Part shown: positions 1 through 41,652 of the stretch, piece by piece | Numbering within the stretch: position 1 is the stretch's first letter | Layout of the letters: each line of letters starts with the position of its first letter | Assembly: GCA_963514095.1 (NCBI GenBank) | Contig: OY741285.1 | Span: 16,112,820 to 16,176,819 of the forward strand | Source of the DNA: Eutrigla gurnardus | Lineage: Eukaryota; Chordata; Actinopteri; Perciformes; Triglidae | Length of the DNA stretch: 64,000 nt | Reading direction: 5' to 3' | Made by a program: the position numbers and the translations under genes | The notes under the pieces: generated by a model | What the model was told of the DNA's origin: nothing | Databases searched by the model: none | Seen by the model: only the letters and a program-made list of their open reading frames with translations

Positions 1-953
1 CACAGATTCTTCTTTCACAACTGCCTCTAGGGACAATGTCTTGGTAATGAAAAATAGGTCCCTCTCACACGTTCATATATCACACGTAATAGAGGTATGT
101 AATCGCTCAGTCGAGTCAACGCACTGCGAGCTGTAACTGCTATCCTTAACAGACACCTCAAATAATGCTGAATTAATATTTTGAAATGGCTCATACATCC
201 AAAGATAATACAATTTGAATGATTTTCTATTCGATGCTCTCGAGGCTAACATTGATCTGAGAACAGGGCTGAAGGTAACCCCCTTCCGCGTCAGTCAATA
301 TGTGGCTCGCTGAAGGTTGTAGATTTTAGCGCAACACACATTTGCTCTTCCGTCTTTTGTGTCCCCAATCTATCATCACTTTTTTTTACCTCGCCGCCAC
401 CGAAGCCCCCCCCTTACACTGACACGTGTTTGAGCAATGGGTGGGTTGGGAATACAATGATTCTGAGGAAATCCGAAAAGTAAACTACCTCTTTTTATCT
501 CCTCGAGCAACACAAACATTTACAACAGGCCCTTAAGAATCAGGCCAAGCACCCTTTTTTCTTTTTATCAGGGGTTTGAATATGCTGTGACATGTTTATA
601 TTAGCACCACATTTGAGCACCGTCTTGATAAATTTGCTAGTGGAAAATGTGACACGTATTCTTATGGGGCGATTTATGCCAACTTTAAAACAAATGGTGA
701 TAGGTTTAATTTGCAACTTGAGTCCTCTGACAATTTTGAAGCTTTTAAAAAGATCATTTTGGACACAAATTCCTAATTTTAAGCAAAAAAATGCACCCTT
801 CGATTACATCAGTTCCTTTCCTGATCCAAAGATAAAGACATACAGAGCCTGAAAGACAGGCATGGGTGCTTCACTATTTGTCCCTCTTTGGACTGAAAAA
901 GAGCTTCTGCCTATCTTGAGAATGCAATGTGTTGTGTGTGTGTTTGCAGGACA

Positions 954-1005
<52 letters not shown>

Positions 1006-2780
1006 CATGCCCTGAGGATCCTTCTGACTCTCTCTCCTGGCTCTATCAGATCAGAGAGACCCGCTGTCCCTCCCCACACCGCAATGCAAATGAAAAGGAA
1101 TGCGCTGATAAAAGGCCAGATCCTAAAGATGAGAGGGCAGAAGGAGGACAGAGGCGGTGAATGCTAAAGGGGGGGAAGAGAGCCTCTTGGGGAGATGAGA
1201 GGTGGCGGAGGAGTCAGTGTTGGTAGTAGTGGGAGATCATAGCCTCGCTCCCCCTCAGCTGCGTTTGATACAGGGCTTTTGTCGCTCTTTCAGCGGTGCA
1301 TTGTTGGGTGGTGTAATCCCCGTCGGATTACAAAGAGCTTCCCTTTTCATATGGGGCTGACCCAGCAGGCAGGTGGCTGGGGCTCTGTGGAGCTGTCAAG
1401 GGGAGGGAACCTCTTTTCCAGGGGAGGGGACCCCAGTTCCTCTTACCTTCACAGGGGCTTTTTGCTGGGAGGCCAGTCAGGCACAGGTCAAAGTAGGGAC
1501 AATCCTGACATGGGACTCAACTCGCCCTGACCCCGCGGCTTCCTGTAGAGAAGTGACAGCGAGGAGGCCATCATGAAATATCGAAGAAAAAAAAGGGAGA
1601 AAATTATTAAAATATGATTATGCACTGAAAGGAAATGTGCAAAATGCTGTTATATTTTTAAGAGTTAAAATGCAACAGCAGTGTAAATAATTTTACTTAA
1701 TTTCAAGACATTACTGTAGCACCTAGAAAACATTTCTTATTATCTGAGTTTGGAATTATTGTAAGTTATTCATACACACACGTTTTATTTCATTACAATT
1801 TAGACGTGCTTCGAAATGCATTACAGCCCATTTCTGTTCAAATACCCAGGCCCATTACCCTGTGGAACAATAATTAATGTTGTGTATGTGCGTGGGATGT
1901 TGCTTAGGAGATGAAATAATTATCTTATGAGCTTGAACACACACATTATATCAACCAAGCCTTGACTGATATCCGGTGTACTCTGTCGATGTGAGCAGCG
2001 TCTGATTGAGCTTTGGTTCCTTGATGGCTTTCCTTGTAGTCTTTCAGTCATACAGGGTCAATAAGGCGATAGTCAGACCCACCACTATTTCTATTAGCAT
2101 GACTACTACCACCAATACCTCTACACTATGTCAACCGTGCATATACAAGCCCAGTCACAGTTCATACCATTGCTGTTCACCCTGGTAATATAAACCATTC
2201 ATCCATGCCCTGCCAGATATTAGTGAGAGGGCTCAATTTGGCGATGCTGCATTCAGGTGTTGCCTGAAACACCCTAATTAGTTGTCAAGCTTAAATCAAA
2301 GGCCCATTGAAATAGTGATTATTATAATTTAAATGGTGGAGGGGAAGACTTCTGACACCCAATCTGACAACTTGGTGCTATTAAGCTATTTATTTATATG
2401 GTTTAGCAAATGAGAATTAGTGATTATGTTGTTTATCTTTGTGTGGTGCTGTGGATATGTATTTCCTTATCTTAAACCAGTTGTTTGGTTGGGATTTATA
2501 TTATAGGTGTAATATATATATATATATAAATAAATAAATAATCTAAATTGAGGAGTATATATATGTTTTAAATAAACGTGTACCGTCTTTTCAAAGTCGT
2601 GGAAAACGACAACTCTAACTTGCGATTTTACAACTGAATTAGCCGACAGAGAGGATAAAGGTACCTGAATGCAACAAAAATGTCGTGGGGGGGAGGGAGT
2701 ATTTAGCTTGTGTACATTGAAGTTAGACTTAAAAAAAACATTTCCACCAACATTTTAACGTTGATAAAAATGTACTTACC
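1..2780. other. Upstream non-coding region, probably hoxb-skap1 intergenic DNA
   Basis: No open frame here has recognisable protein similarity or plausible exon structure. It holds a CA microsatellite at 956-1001 and an octamer-like ATGCAAAT at about 1084. From about 1800 to 2340 there is a low-repeat stretch with several ATTA/TAAT words. Because skap1 lies next to the HOXB cluster in vertebrates, this is expected to be the flank between hoxb and skap1, but no homeobox is visible. Confidence 0.5.
956..1001. repeat. (CA)n microsatellite
   Basis: An uninterrupted CA run of about 46 bases, preceded by a short TG run, so the two could pair as a hairpin. Confidence 0.97.
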
Positions 2781-2991
2781 CTGAATTAGTGTTGTTCAGA
2801 GGAGGACGTCGGCTGCGTCAGAGGCCAGGTAGTTTACCGCTAAACAAGCTAACGTTAGCCAATTAACGGCCAGCTAATGCTATGTCGCTAAGTTAGCTAA
2901 CGGTTAGCTACAAGTTGGAACACCACTAGTTGCAAGTTAGCCGAGCGTCGATGTTAAACTCTTACACGTCGTGTTAATGATAGACCGACAG
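2780..2991 (+). promoter_or_regulatory. skap1: Candidate skap1 promoter and non-coding first exon
   Basis: This CpG-containing stretch carries the 12-bp palindrome GCTAACGTTAGC at 2848-2859 and several partial copies to about 2910. It ends in a near-perfect splice donor, CAG followed by GTAAGC, after base 2991. The first skap1 coding exon starts at 4106, so a 5'UTR exon ending here would fit. The acceptor is not certain (a candidate is near 3810) and the transcription start is not defined. Confidence 0.4.
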
Positions 2992-4105
2992 GTAAGCCCT
3001 CGGTTTATAGGAAACCTACATAAGTCACGTTATAAGACCGGCGCTAATTTACCAACTGTTGGGCTAACTGTCATAGTTTATTAGTAGGTTAGCTCTAACA
3101 TTAGCTTAACCGAGTCTAATGATAAGTGATGCGGGGATAATAATTTACAAAGTAGGCGAGTAAACAAACAAACAAACATGGATACTTATAAGGGAACGAG
3201 TAAAGAAGGTATTTTCCAATCAACACACATTGAATTAAAGTTAGCCTGTTATCTTTTGATAGCTAGCAGTTCCCCACTACTTGGCAGGGAGACATCCTGC
3301 CACAGAGCAGCATATCTGGAGCTGACTGGCTGGGATTCACCGTCTTGCTCAAGGACACTTCAGCAGTCCAGATGCTGGTCAACCTGGAGATGTTAGCCCA
3401 CTTTGTTTGAAGATTTAAAGGTATGACGAAGGGATTTTTTTCCACACATGAAACATGGACATGGAAAAACTTTGCCACAGGGATGCATTAGTTGCAAGCT
3501 AAAGCAAAGTCCTTTAATATCTTTCGTTTCCATTTGTTTATGGGGCAGATGGACATCCATAAACCAAGGGGAAAGCATAAAACAAAGGCAGAGATGTGTG
3601 GGTTTTATCAGCAACCGACACCAGTCAAATTCAAATTTGTCATAATCTTGTTTTCCGAGTGTTTCAATTTGGTCATTTGGACAGTTGTTCATATCTTTTT
3701 CACAGTTTTGCAAGGCTCCGTTGGTGCTAAAGGGCATCCAATATACAGGATCACAGCCACTACTCAAACTTGATTTTTTTCACCAGCGTTATTGTAGGCA
3801 GAGGGGTTTCCTGTGTGTCAAGTCAAAACTTCTCATCAGCCCTCCACTGTGAAACCAGAGTGCAGAGGAAGTTGTCGTCTGTGCACCTGCTCCATCCCGT
3901 TTTGTGCAAATGCGTGTACGGAAGTTAGGTTTCAGAGCAAGAGGACACAGGTGGCTAGATCCTCGGCTGTGCCAGGCTCTTGTTCCTGTCATGGAGCTGT
4001 AAACAGTGTGGCAGAGGCTGGGTGCACATTGGCTGCCTCGTGGATTAGACAAAACAAAAGCAGTGGAAAAAAAAGTGTCTGGAGTTGGTCAGTCGAAAGC
4101 CAGAG
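2992..4105 (+). other. skap1: Probable skap1 5'UTR intron and leader
   Basis: Lies between the candidate donor after 2991 and the first coding ATG at 4106. Short open frames on both strands overlap each other and resemble no known protein. More GTTAGC-type words occur at about 3062-3105 and 3241. Confidence 0.35.
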
Positions 4106-33558
<29,453 letters not shown>

Positions 33559-34077
33559 GCTCCTACAGGTACCGAGGCACTCTCTTATCATCAGCATTAT
33601 GGACCATTACTGTGGCCTAATACACAGAAACGGTCCCCCTGGTACTCATCCAGACTGCCATTGAGGTATATTCAGTCGTTGACCTGCCATTTATGGCATC
33701 TGCTGGCTGGAAGAAGTACTGCGTAAAGCACTTTGAACGGAGCAATGGGTGAGAATAAATACGTGCAACAAACACGTGATTACAGCGGAGGTTGTCCTAT
33801 TTAAGAAAATGATTCCCTAATACTGTGAGATAGGTACGGCTTAAAATGAATACTGAATTATTAATGCATGTTTCTCCGATGGTGTGTTTTTATTTTACAG
33901 TGCTGCTGCTGACATGTCCGGCCATGAATTTCACCGATAGCACCACCAGATAATCTTTAGTCATTTGAAAATGATTCACTCACGAGACTAAGTTATATCA
34001 TGTAAATCTGCTGCAGTAGTAGTTATTTCTGTTCACTGTAAACCACAATATAAATGCACAAACAAAAGCTAGAACGA

Positions 34078-34375
34078 GTCAATGATTAATCAGCATCAGA
34101 AAATTCATCAATTTTGATAATTGTTATCAAGAAAAGCATTTTAAATGAGAGGATTTGCTGCTTTCCCCTGTTTTATATAATTATAAATAGAATATATTTG
34201 TTTTTTGCCTGTGGTTTGACAAAAAAAGGCATTTTGAAGACATCATTGAGCTCTGCTAAATGTTTTTTTCACAGCCTTTGAGAATATTGTAATTTTTCAT
34301 TTCAGACTAAAACCTTGATTAATAAGAAAAAACTGAATAATCAATTGTGAAAATAAGTGTTCGTTGCAGCTCTGG
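34078..34375 (-). mobile_element. Degenerate teleost interspersed repeat (gcaac-taacgat type), copy 4
   Basis: TGAGAGGATTTGCTGCTTTC, GACAAAAAAAGGCATTTTGAA, GATTAATAAGAAAAAACTGA and GTTCGTTGCAGCTCTG match the family order across nearly its full length. Confidence 0.65.
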
Positions 34376-34663
34376 TGCAAATTGATTAATTACTGTGGAC
34401 TGTTAATTTATCAAATCAATGGTTAAAATGAGAAATGTGTAATTTCGTCGCTCATTTTCTTGTTTCATTAATTTCATTTTCACTGACACAAGCGACATGA
34501 AACAAATCAGCAGATGTTACGCACATTATGTAATATATTTTAGATGCCATTGTATGTGGAGTTTCACACAGAAAAAACCTAAAAATATCACCAGCCTTTT
34601 CTGCTTGTGTTTGAGTTTTCACTTAAAATTCTGTGTGCGATCATTAAACGGTTTCATTTTCAG

Positions 34664-34677
34664 CCACTGGGTGGCGT
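34664..34677 (+). promoter_or_regulatory. CTCF-like site, forward
   Basis: CCACTGGGTGGCGT matches 12 of 14 positions of the core consensus CCASYAGRKGGCRS. It lies in the skap1-snx11 gap, in opposite orientation to the better match at 36540. Confidence 0.25.
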
Positions 34678-34830
34678 GATTGCTTTAATATCCACTCTTA
34701 AAACCATGAAATGTTTGGTAAGATATGTAGAATAAAATGATGTTGTATGAGACCACAGAAGTGAACTGGCACATGTGACACAGTAATGAAGAAAACATTT
34801 ATTTGAAATAAAAGATTTACACAGTCACGC

Positions 34831-36070
34831 AGCTTGTACATCCGTGTGATAAAATAGGTTTCATTTCGAAGAGGGAACAGTCTTTTAAAAAACTAGCAAC
34901 TTTGCAAAAAAATAAAATAAAAACTGTACTCATTACCAGTGTAGAAAGAACACAACACCCAGCATCCCAGATGACATGGGGTGAGCTCATTTCCGTGTTA
35001 AACTCTTGCTTCTTTCTTAAAATTCAGCAGCAGTCCTGTGTGAAAACAATGTTGAGGTCAAAGTGCAGCCAAGTTTCGATCCAACTGGAAATATGGTCAC
35101 AGAAGTATGCTTTTTTTTTACAAAAAAGAAATTAAAACTATGCTTACTTTTGAAGTGGGGTTGTGTGAGGGAACAGTGGTTTTTAAAGGGTTTGTTCAGA
35201 CACAACAAAGTCACACAATAACAGGAGCAGCAACTCCCATGATCTGATAAAATGACTGTTTTCGTCAAAGGAGTCTTGTGACTCGTGCATAAAATGCGTT
35301 TAGCCACCAGTACACTGCTTTGTTCCTGTGCTGGTCCTCCTGCCCGTTTCTCCAAACTCTACTGTGGTTAATACGCCGACGATGGATGAGTAACTCAAAC
35401 AACCCCACTTGAAAACATCCAAACTGCTGTTAGTTTGAAAAGAGGCCGTATTAAAGCCCCTAACATGAGAATATATCACCTGTAAAAACATGTAAACTGC
35501 CCACCAGACTGACTGTGGTAATGTTTAGTGTATATAAACCATAGTGTCATCCCGTTTCCCTCTTTGAGGGGTTTTAAACATGAGCCAACAAATCAGCAGA
35601 AAATGTTCCAGAAAGTACAAGAGTGCACATTATCATCAAGCTCACAAGACTGCATAAGTGTTGGTGTCTATTGCACAGGGGCTCCCATTATTATTATACT
35701 GATCATTTATTACCACGACGTTGAATTTCATTAACAGCCAAATATTCTTTCTCTCCTCTCTCTTAATAAATCAGGTTAACGCTGCTGCCTATAAAACATA
35801 ATTTGTTCAGTGTATGCACAAAGGTAAAGTTGCATCTTAGCTTGGCCTCAGTCCAAACATGATACTAAAACCAGTTTAATCCAGTGTCTTTAATCCGTAG
35901 ACAAATAAAGCCACCCAGAGTTAGTGACCATTATGTATACGTGGCGTCATAATCACGACGTTGCATTATTACGGGGTTGTCGTCATGCAGCAGGTCTAGT
36001 TTTTAAATGCATCGTTATCACGTATATCTTGTTTCAATAGGACACAGTGGTTGACTTAAAATACACAGTG
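34831..36070. other. skap1-snx11 convergent intergenic gap
   Basis: The two genes end toward each other. The DNA is AT-rich. No exon, RNA gene or recognised repeat could be supported. Confidence 0.6.
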
Positions 36071-36851
36071 TTTATTTATAATAAAAGAAATGAGAGCGGG
36101 AATATGTGCGACTGTGAGGATCAGATTTTGGTCGCTGTGATTGATTGTCTTGTCCATACTGACCATGAAGAGATCCCTTCTAGTCCTCAAAGTTTAACTA
36201 TAGTTAGTCCGAGTAAGTGGATCATGTGTGGGTATTTTTTGTTTTTTATTGAAATGGATACTGCATAGACTTGAATTTTTTTTTCTTTTTAAAGGAATGC
36301 ATCTCTGCATAGTCAGTATTGAGAGGAGGAACAATTACAGCAACCAAAGCTCTTTTAAAATTACGTACAGCTACTTAATATAGATTTTAAACAAATATAA
36401 ATGTTATTCAAGTCCCCCACAACATGACTAGAAATCACATTAAAACTTAAATGCATTATTTTTAAAATCATATTGTATTAAAAAACCTTCAGATCTTAAT
36501 GGATTTAAAAAAATCTACCCTATGATGATGTGAACTTTAGCGCCCTCTGCTGTTCCAAAAAGAGCCAATCACTCATCCCTCATCCACAGCAGAGGAGAAA
36601 ATGTCCCAAAATGTAGTTTACCTGAGTGTAAATTGAGATGCATGTTCTAAAATTAAAAACTTGGCCCTACAATATGGGAGACAGACCAGATCATTGTGGA
36701 GACGGTATAAAATAATAAATGATTTTTTGGTGTATAATCTTGTTTGTATGTGTGTGATCGAATTAGTCTTTGGCTGACGACGTCTCCCATAATCCATTCC
36801 TGTGGCTCTGTGAGGGTGCACCCCCCCACCCATGTGATGCCATTCAGCGGT
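36071..36851 (-). other. snx11: Probable snx11 3'UTR
   Basis: On the minus strand an AATAAA (tttatt at 36071-36076) lies about 780 bases after the stop codon. The segment also holds a CTCF-like word at 36540-36553. The poly(A) site is inferred only from the hexamer. Confidence 0.4.
36540..36553 (-). promoter_or_regulatory. CTCF-like site, reverse
   Basis: GCGCCCTCTGCTGT matches 13 of 14 positions of the reverse complement of CCASYAGRKGGCRS. It sits within the likely snx11 3'UTR near the end of a HOXB-flank synteny block. Confidence 0.35.
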
Positions 36852-39800
36852 CTAACCCTCCTCCACCTCATGCGTGTCCTCCGAGGCCTCCAAAGACAGA
36901 GAGTTCTGCTCCGTACATTTCCCATCAGCCAACACAGGCCTGCAGCTGCTCTCCAAGATGCTGAAGTCACTGTTTTCAGTCAAATCTCCACCAGTTACAG
37001 TCAAGTTCAAATCCAGCGACGTACTCAAGTCGGTGATGTCGGTTATGTAGTGCAGGTCCTCGTCCTCCTCGGCCGAAACGTCTTTTTCCACAGGGCGTCC
37101 ATTAACGTGTAGGTCCAAAATGTTCCCACTGGAGGCATCTCCTTGTGACCAGGGAACGACCTCCTCGGGGGAAGTCTTCATGAAGCCGTTTGCAGCCTGG
37201 ATCGAGTCCTCGTCGTCGCAAAGGCTTTCTTCATCGCTGACCTGGACGATGCTGTCGTTGGAAGAGGAGTGGCTATCTTCGTCACTGTCGTCTTTGGTCC
37301 CGACAAGATCCACTTCCTGTTCGACTTGGTCCATTTGTTGAACAATATCAGCGCCACTGCGTTCCACTTCTAGGACACTGTGAACATCGCGAGTCTCGGA
37401 CTGAAGCGGCGTCTCCTCTTTGCTCTCAGATTCACTATTTTCATGATCCAACTCTTTTTGTCCACCTGAGTTCTTTATCTCCTCCAGACAGCTGGCATCT
37501 TCAATGTGAACCTCAGGGCCATCAACTTGTTCGAGACTATTGGCTTCAGAGATCACGTGATTTTCTGAATCCTGCCTGTCGGAGCAGACGACTTCCAAAA
37601 CTTCCTCCCGAGATCGAATGTCTGTTTCCTGTTCCTTAAAGTCACTATCCATAAAATCTAAAACAGCTGCAGAATTCACACATTTTTCTGGCTCAAATTC
37701 CACCTCTTCCATGTCCGGCATCCCAGAAGCTTCACATTGATCGGACTTTTCTTGCGTGTCTGGTTGAGGGACAGTCTCTTCTTGTGTGTCTGGCTGAGGG
37801 ACAGTCTTTTCTTCCGTGTCTGGCTGAGGGACAGTCTCTTCTTGCGTGTCTGGCTGAGGGACAGTCTCTTCTTCCGTGTCTGGTTGAGGGACAGTCTCTT
37901 CTTGTGTGTCTGGTTGAGGGACAGTCTCTTCTTGTGTGTCTGGCTGAGGGACAGTCTTTTCTTCCGTGTCTGGCTGAGGGACAGTCTCTTCTTGCGTGTC
38001 TGGTTGAGGGACAGTCTCTTCTTGCGTGTCTGGTTGAGGGACAGTCTCTTCTTGTGTGTCTGGCTGAGGGACAGTCTCTTCTTGTGTGTCTGGTTGAGGG
38101 ACAGTCTCTTCTTGTGTGTCTGGCTGAGGGACAGTCTTTTCTTCCGTGTCTGGCTGAGGGACAGTCCCTTCTTGTGTGTCTGGTTGAGGGACAGTCTCTT
38201 CTTGCGTGTCTGGTTGAGGGACAGTCTCTTCTTGCGTGTCTGGTTGAGGGACAGTCTTTTCTTGCGTGTCTGGCTGAGGGACAGTCTTTTCTTGTGTGTC
38301 TGGCTGAGGGACAGTCTCTTCTTGTGTGTCTGGCTGAGGGACAGTCTCTTCTTGTGTGTCTGGCTGAGGGACAGTCTCTTCTTGTGTGTCTGGCTGAGGG
38401 ACAGTCTCTTCTTGTGTGTCTGGCTGAGGGACAGTCTCTTCTTGTGTGTCTGGCTGAGGGACAGTCTCTTCTTGTGTGTCTGGCTGAGGGACAGTCTCTT
38501 CTTGTGTGTCTGGCTGAGGGACAGTCTCTTCTTGTGTGTCTGGCTGAGGGACAGTCTCTTCTTGTGTGTCTGGTTGAGGGACAGTCTCTTCTTCGGTGTC
38601 TAATGTCGTAGCGCTCTCCTCCCTCACCAAACTCTCCTCCTCCATCAGTCCGTCAGCTCCGTTCTCCTCAAAGCCACTTCCCATGGGTAAATGCACCTCC
38701 ACCGGTGTCTGTATCTGACAGCTCCTGTGCTGGGTCTGTTCTGCGAGTCTAAGACTCTCGGGGGCGTCCTGGATGTCGCCCAGAAAAAAGGTCACCTCTG
38801 TTGGGACGCAGTCCTCAACTACGGCCTCCAGGTGGTTGTTCTTCTGCAGGACCCGAACTGAGGATTGCTCCTTTTGCTGAAACCCAACCGTGTCTTCATC
38901 ACAGACCTCCACTGAACCTTCTAGAGGATCAGAGTCGCCATGTGACAAAAGGTCAGGGCTGAAGATCTCTTTCGGTTGTAGGAAAGGTTGATGAGGAGCT
39001 GGGCTGTGGGGTCGGAAAGAGAAAGGATTTACTACATTTACTACAGAACAGGAACTTGTATAGACTAACATTTCATCATTTTGCTTATTCACTTCCTCCG
39101 TCTACTCTCAGACACGGGAGTGTACAAATGGTAATTAGGTGAATAAGCATGTAGCCACTTCTTTAATTCAACACATAAAAGCTACATTACATCTGTCAAA
39201 CCTTCATTAAGCAATTTTTCAGAGATTATCATTGAATCTAATGAATGTGTAATATAAAAAGTGCCGGTGTTAGTGCTGAATGCAGCACATTCCAGGTCTT
39301 TCACTGTCAGATACAGATAGAGCATGAATAACCTTAAATAAACAGAAGGGATTATGCAAAGGTAACGGGTTATTTCCAAACCATTCAGTCAATACTTTAG
39401 GTTCCTCATACCTCTCCATGGACTCATACGAAACAGTCAAACTTGGCTCCTTGATGGAATCCTCCTCTTGAGCCTGAGCGTAGCCCCGATTGGACGAGGC
39501 GTAGGTGAGGATGGCGTCCGTCACCGAGTAGGGAGTGTGGCCCTGCACGCAGTCCTGGATGTGACCAACGGGCAGCTGGGTCTGCAGGAAGAGGTGGAGC
39601 TGGCTGTCTGACAGACACACCGTCATGTTCACCACACTGCCGGAAAACAAAAGGGATTTTTTATGAAGTAAGACTGTTTTACAGCAGATCAAATCATATT
39701 TTTAAAGAAAACAAACAACTGACCTGTCCAAGAAAGCCTGAAGTCCTTTTCTTCTCCTCTCCAGGAAGTCCTCATTGCTGTAGAAGAAGAAGGACTTCCC

Positions 39801-41636
39801 TGGAAGGTCTGGGACTGGCCTACAAGGATGGAAATAGGTTTGTACGTGTCGGTAATTATGATACAGAAAATAGATTCCTCTGTTACCACAATGTCATAAG
39901 AAATTAGATGAAAGAAGAAGAACTTACACCAACCCAGAGTTCTTCTGAAGCTTCTTCTTGAGCCAGGCAAACTCACTGTAGCGCCGCCGCACGCAGGACG
40001 TCTTGGCTGTGAAGGCTTTACTGTTCGTCTGGGAGTCAAATCAAAAGTTTTACAGTCAACAATACGAGATAATCATACAAACCCAAAGTATGAAGCAATT
40101 TCCAAAAAAAAGACCAACAGCAAACACATCTACTGACACATATTTTGTGTTAATAAAAGTCCAATAAAACTTCTTCCTCTGTGACATAAAGCTCCATCGT
40201 TGTCCAAAAACTATTACAAAAATATCAGTAAGCCTCATGTTGGAACTGGAATGACTTTACTGCTGCCGGGTTTATGGAAGAACTCAAACATCACATGTCA
40301 GATTTGTTCCAGTGATGTGTGACAGTCACTCGTTCCCTGTGATAATCAATTACTGAACAGAAATGAACTATTTTGGTGTTTGTTTTTAAAAAGAAATTAA
40401 CATGAAGAGCTCCTAGCTCCTCAAATGAGAGTATTTGACATTATTAAATATATTTGGGCAAAACAATTTAAAACATTTTCCAGACATTTAATAGACAAAA
40501 TAATAGAGAAAATAATCTGCAGGATATTCCATTGTTTAGGTATCTCTTTCAGAAGGTTTTTAAATGTTCTTTACAAATACCCATCCGCGTGTTTAGATTG
40601 AAAATGTCAGACAAAGAGTTGAAAAACAATAGCGTATTGATGACACCCAAAATGATTTAAGATCATGCGAGGTCATGTGTTCTTATCCAATTTCATGAGT
40701 CAACATCCGTCGAGGCATGGAGCCTTGCTGCTGACACAGCATTCTTTAACAGGCCACTGCCCAGACAAACACGTCGGCTCCTGTCCAATGAGAATGTCAG
40801 GAGTCACACGTCGAAGTAGGTTAAAGTCTTATGTTACCCGAAGTTCCAGACTAAATCATCCTCCTATTACATGCAAAGGTATTTTGTATTAAGCAACAGG
40901 CTTAATGGAAAACTGTTGATTTGTGTAAAAAACTTTTATGCACTATTCTTCCTAAGTATCACCCAACTGTCTTTATATAAGGCAAGGCTATTTATCAGTT
41001 TGGCACTTTTCAGCCACAAATGCTACTCAATTAGAACAAAATATGTTTGTCTGATCATTTCCCAGAAATCTTTTAGGAAACCAATAGACCAATATCTTGT
41101 CTTTAAGATATGTTTACATTTCCTGCCTGAAAATGGAGGTGAAACAATTAAATCCACTGATGGTTTCAGCTCCCAGGTAGCTCGCACTAAAAGTGACGAG
41201 ATAGATTTGAATTTATTTAAGTGTTAATACTCACATGCAGGAATATTTTATAGTCGACGTAGGAGTTCCACGAGCCTTCGTTCTGCATGCGGGGATCTTG
41301 GACCCGCACGGCAACAAACTCCTGCAAGACGGGAACAAAGTCGCTGTTTCACAAGTTTGTGTGCGTTTCGTTGCATCGTGGTCAAACCACCAGATTAAAA
41401 TCTACAGCAGATATATTTGTAGACACCATGCATGCCACCTCTTCAAAAAGAGATCAGCTTCCTCAAATGCTTTTCAAGACATCAGTGCCATTACTGTTCT
41501 TACTAAGTGGAAGTTTAAAAACAAACAAAAAAGCAGACTTCAGAGAATTCACATTAGACGTTAATATGTATTTATTGTAGAAGTGGAAAAAATGAAGTGG
41601 GAGGTTACTTACATCATCTTCTTGATTTCTGATCAT
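36852..41636 (-). CDS. snx11: Sorting nexin 11 (SNX11) with a long acidic repeat-bearing tail
   Basis: PX-domain protein of endosomal membranes that binds phosphoinositides (family knowledge). Coding exons, 5' to 3' on the minus strand: 41636-41613, 41321-41235, 40028-39928, 39819-39724, 39636-39412, 39003-36852. Phases agree and give 894 residues, against about 270 in human. The start MIRNQEDDEF is fixed by an in-frame stop just upstream and by alignment. The extended PX region covers about residues 9-165 (VRVQDPRMQNEGSWNSY, TSCVRRRYSEFAWLKKKL, SDSQLHLFLQTQLP, YSVTDAILTYASSN). SNX11 is preferred over SNX10 on these words and on its cbx1/skap1 neighbours. The last exon adds about 717 mostly acidic residues, with about 28 copies of a decapeptide at about 311-597. 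The final 75 residues (LHYITDITDLSTSLDLN and on) are non-repetitive. No membrane segment is seen. Confidence 0.93.
37747..38603 (-). repeat. snx11: 30-bp coding minisatellite in snx11, about 28 copies
   Basis: The unit encodes ETVPQPDTQE, with variants DTEEK, DTQEK and DTQEG. There are 28 PQPDT units in perfect 30-base register, so the frame never breaks. The copies toward 38281-38580 are nearly identical (recent expansion), whereas those at 37741-38200 are more varied. The EEK-type unit recurs at 37801, 37951 and 38131, that is 5 and 6 units apart, suggesting block duplication. Since 30 is a multiple of 3 and the unit has no stop in two antisense frames, long false open frames appear on the plus strand. 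Confidence 0.97.
40029..41234 (-). other. snx11: snx11 intron between PX-domain exons
   Basis: AT-rich intron of about 1.2 kb. No recognisable repeat or exon. Confidence 0.8.
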
Positions 41637-41652
41637 CCTAACGGGTGTTGCA

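Larger units (their letters stand above)
33559..34830 (+). other. skap1: skap1 3'UTR and downstream region
   Basis: After the TGA at 33556-33558 a poly(A) signal AATAAA lies at 33754-33759. An alternative is a 3'UTR intron: CTACAG/GTACCG after 33568 to TATTTTACAG before 33901. With that splice the UTR would run into the repeat at 34078-34375 and could end near the AATAAA words at about 34730 or 34808. Which end is used cannot be decided here. Confidence 0.4.

Noticed and set aside
1800..2340. Hoxb1 exon in the left flank
   Set aside because: No homeobox or hexapeptide codons were found in any frame; only short TAAT-type words.
37737..38611. Two long plus-strand open frames (275 and 288 codons) across the snx11 array
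   Set aside because: They are antisense shadows of the 30-bp repeat, which lacks stops in these frames. No flanking exon structure or similarity.
36852..41636. Assignment of the sorting nexin to snx10
   Set aside because: VRVQDPRMQNEGSWNSYVDY and the cbx1/nfe2l1/skap1 neighbours fit SNX11; SNX10 sits in the HOXA-side paralogous block.
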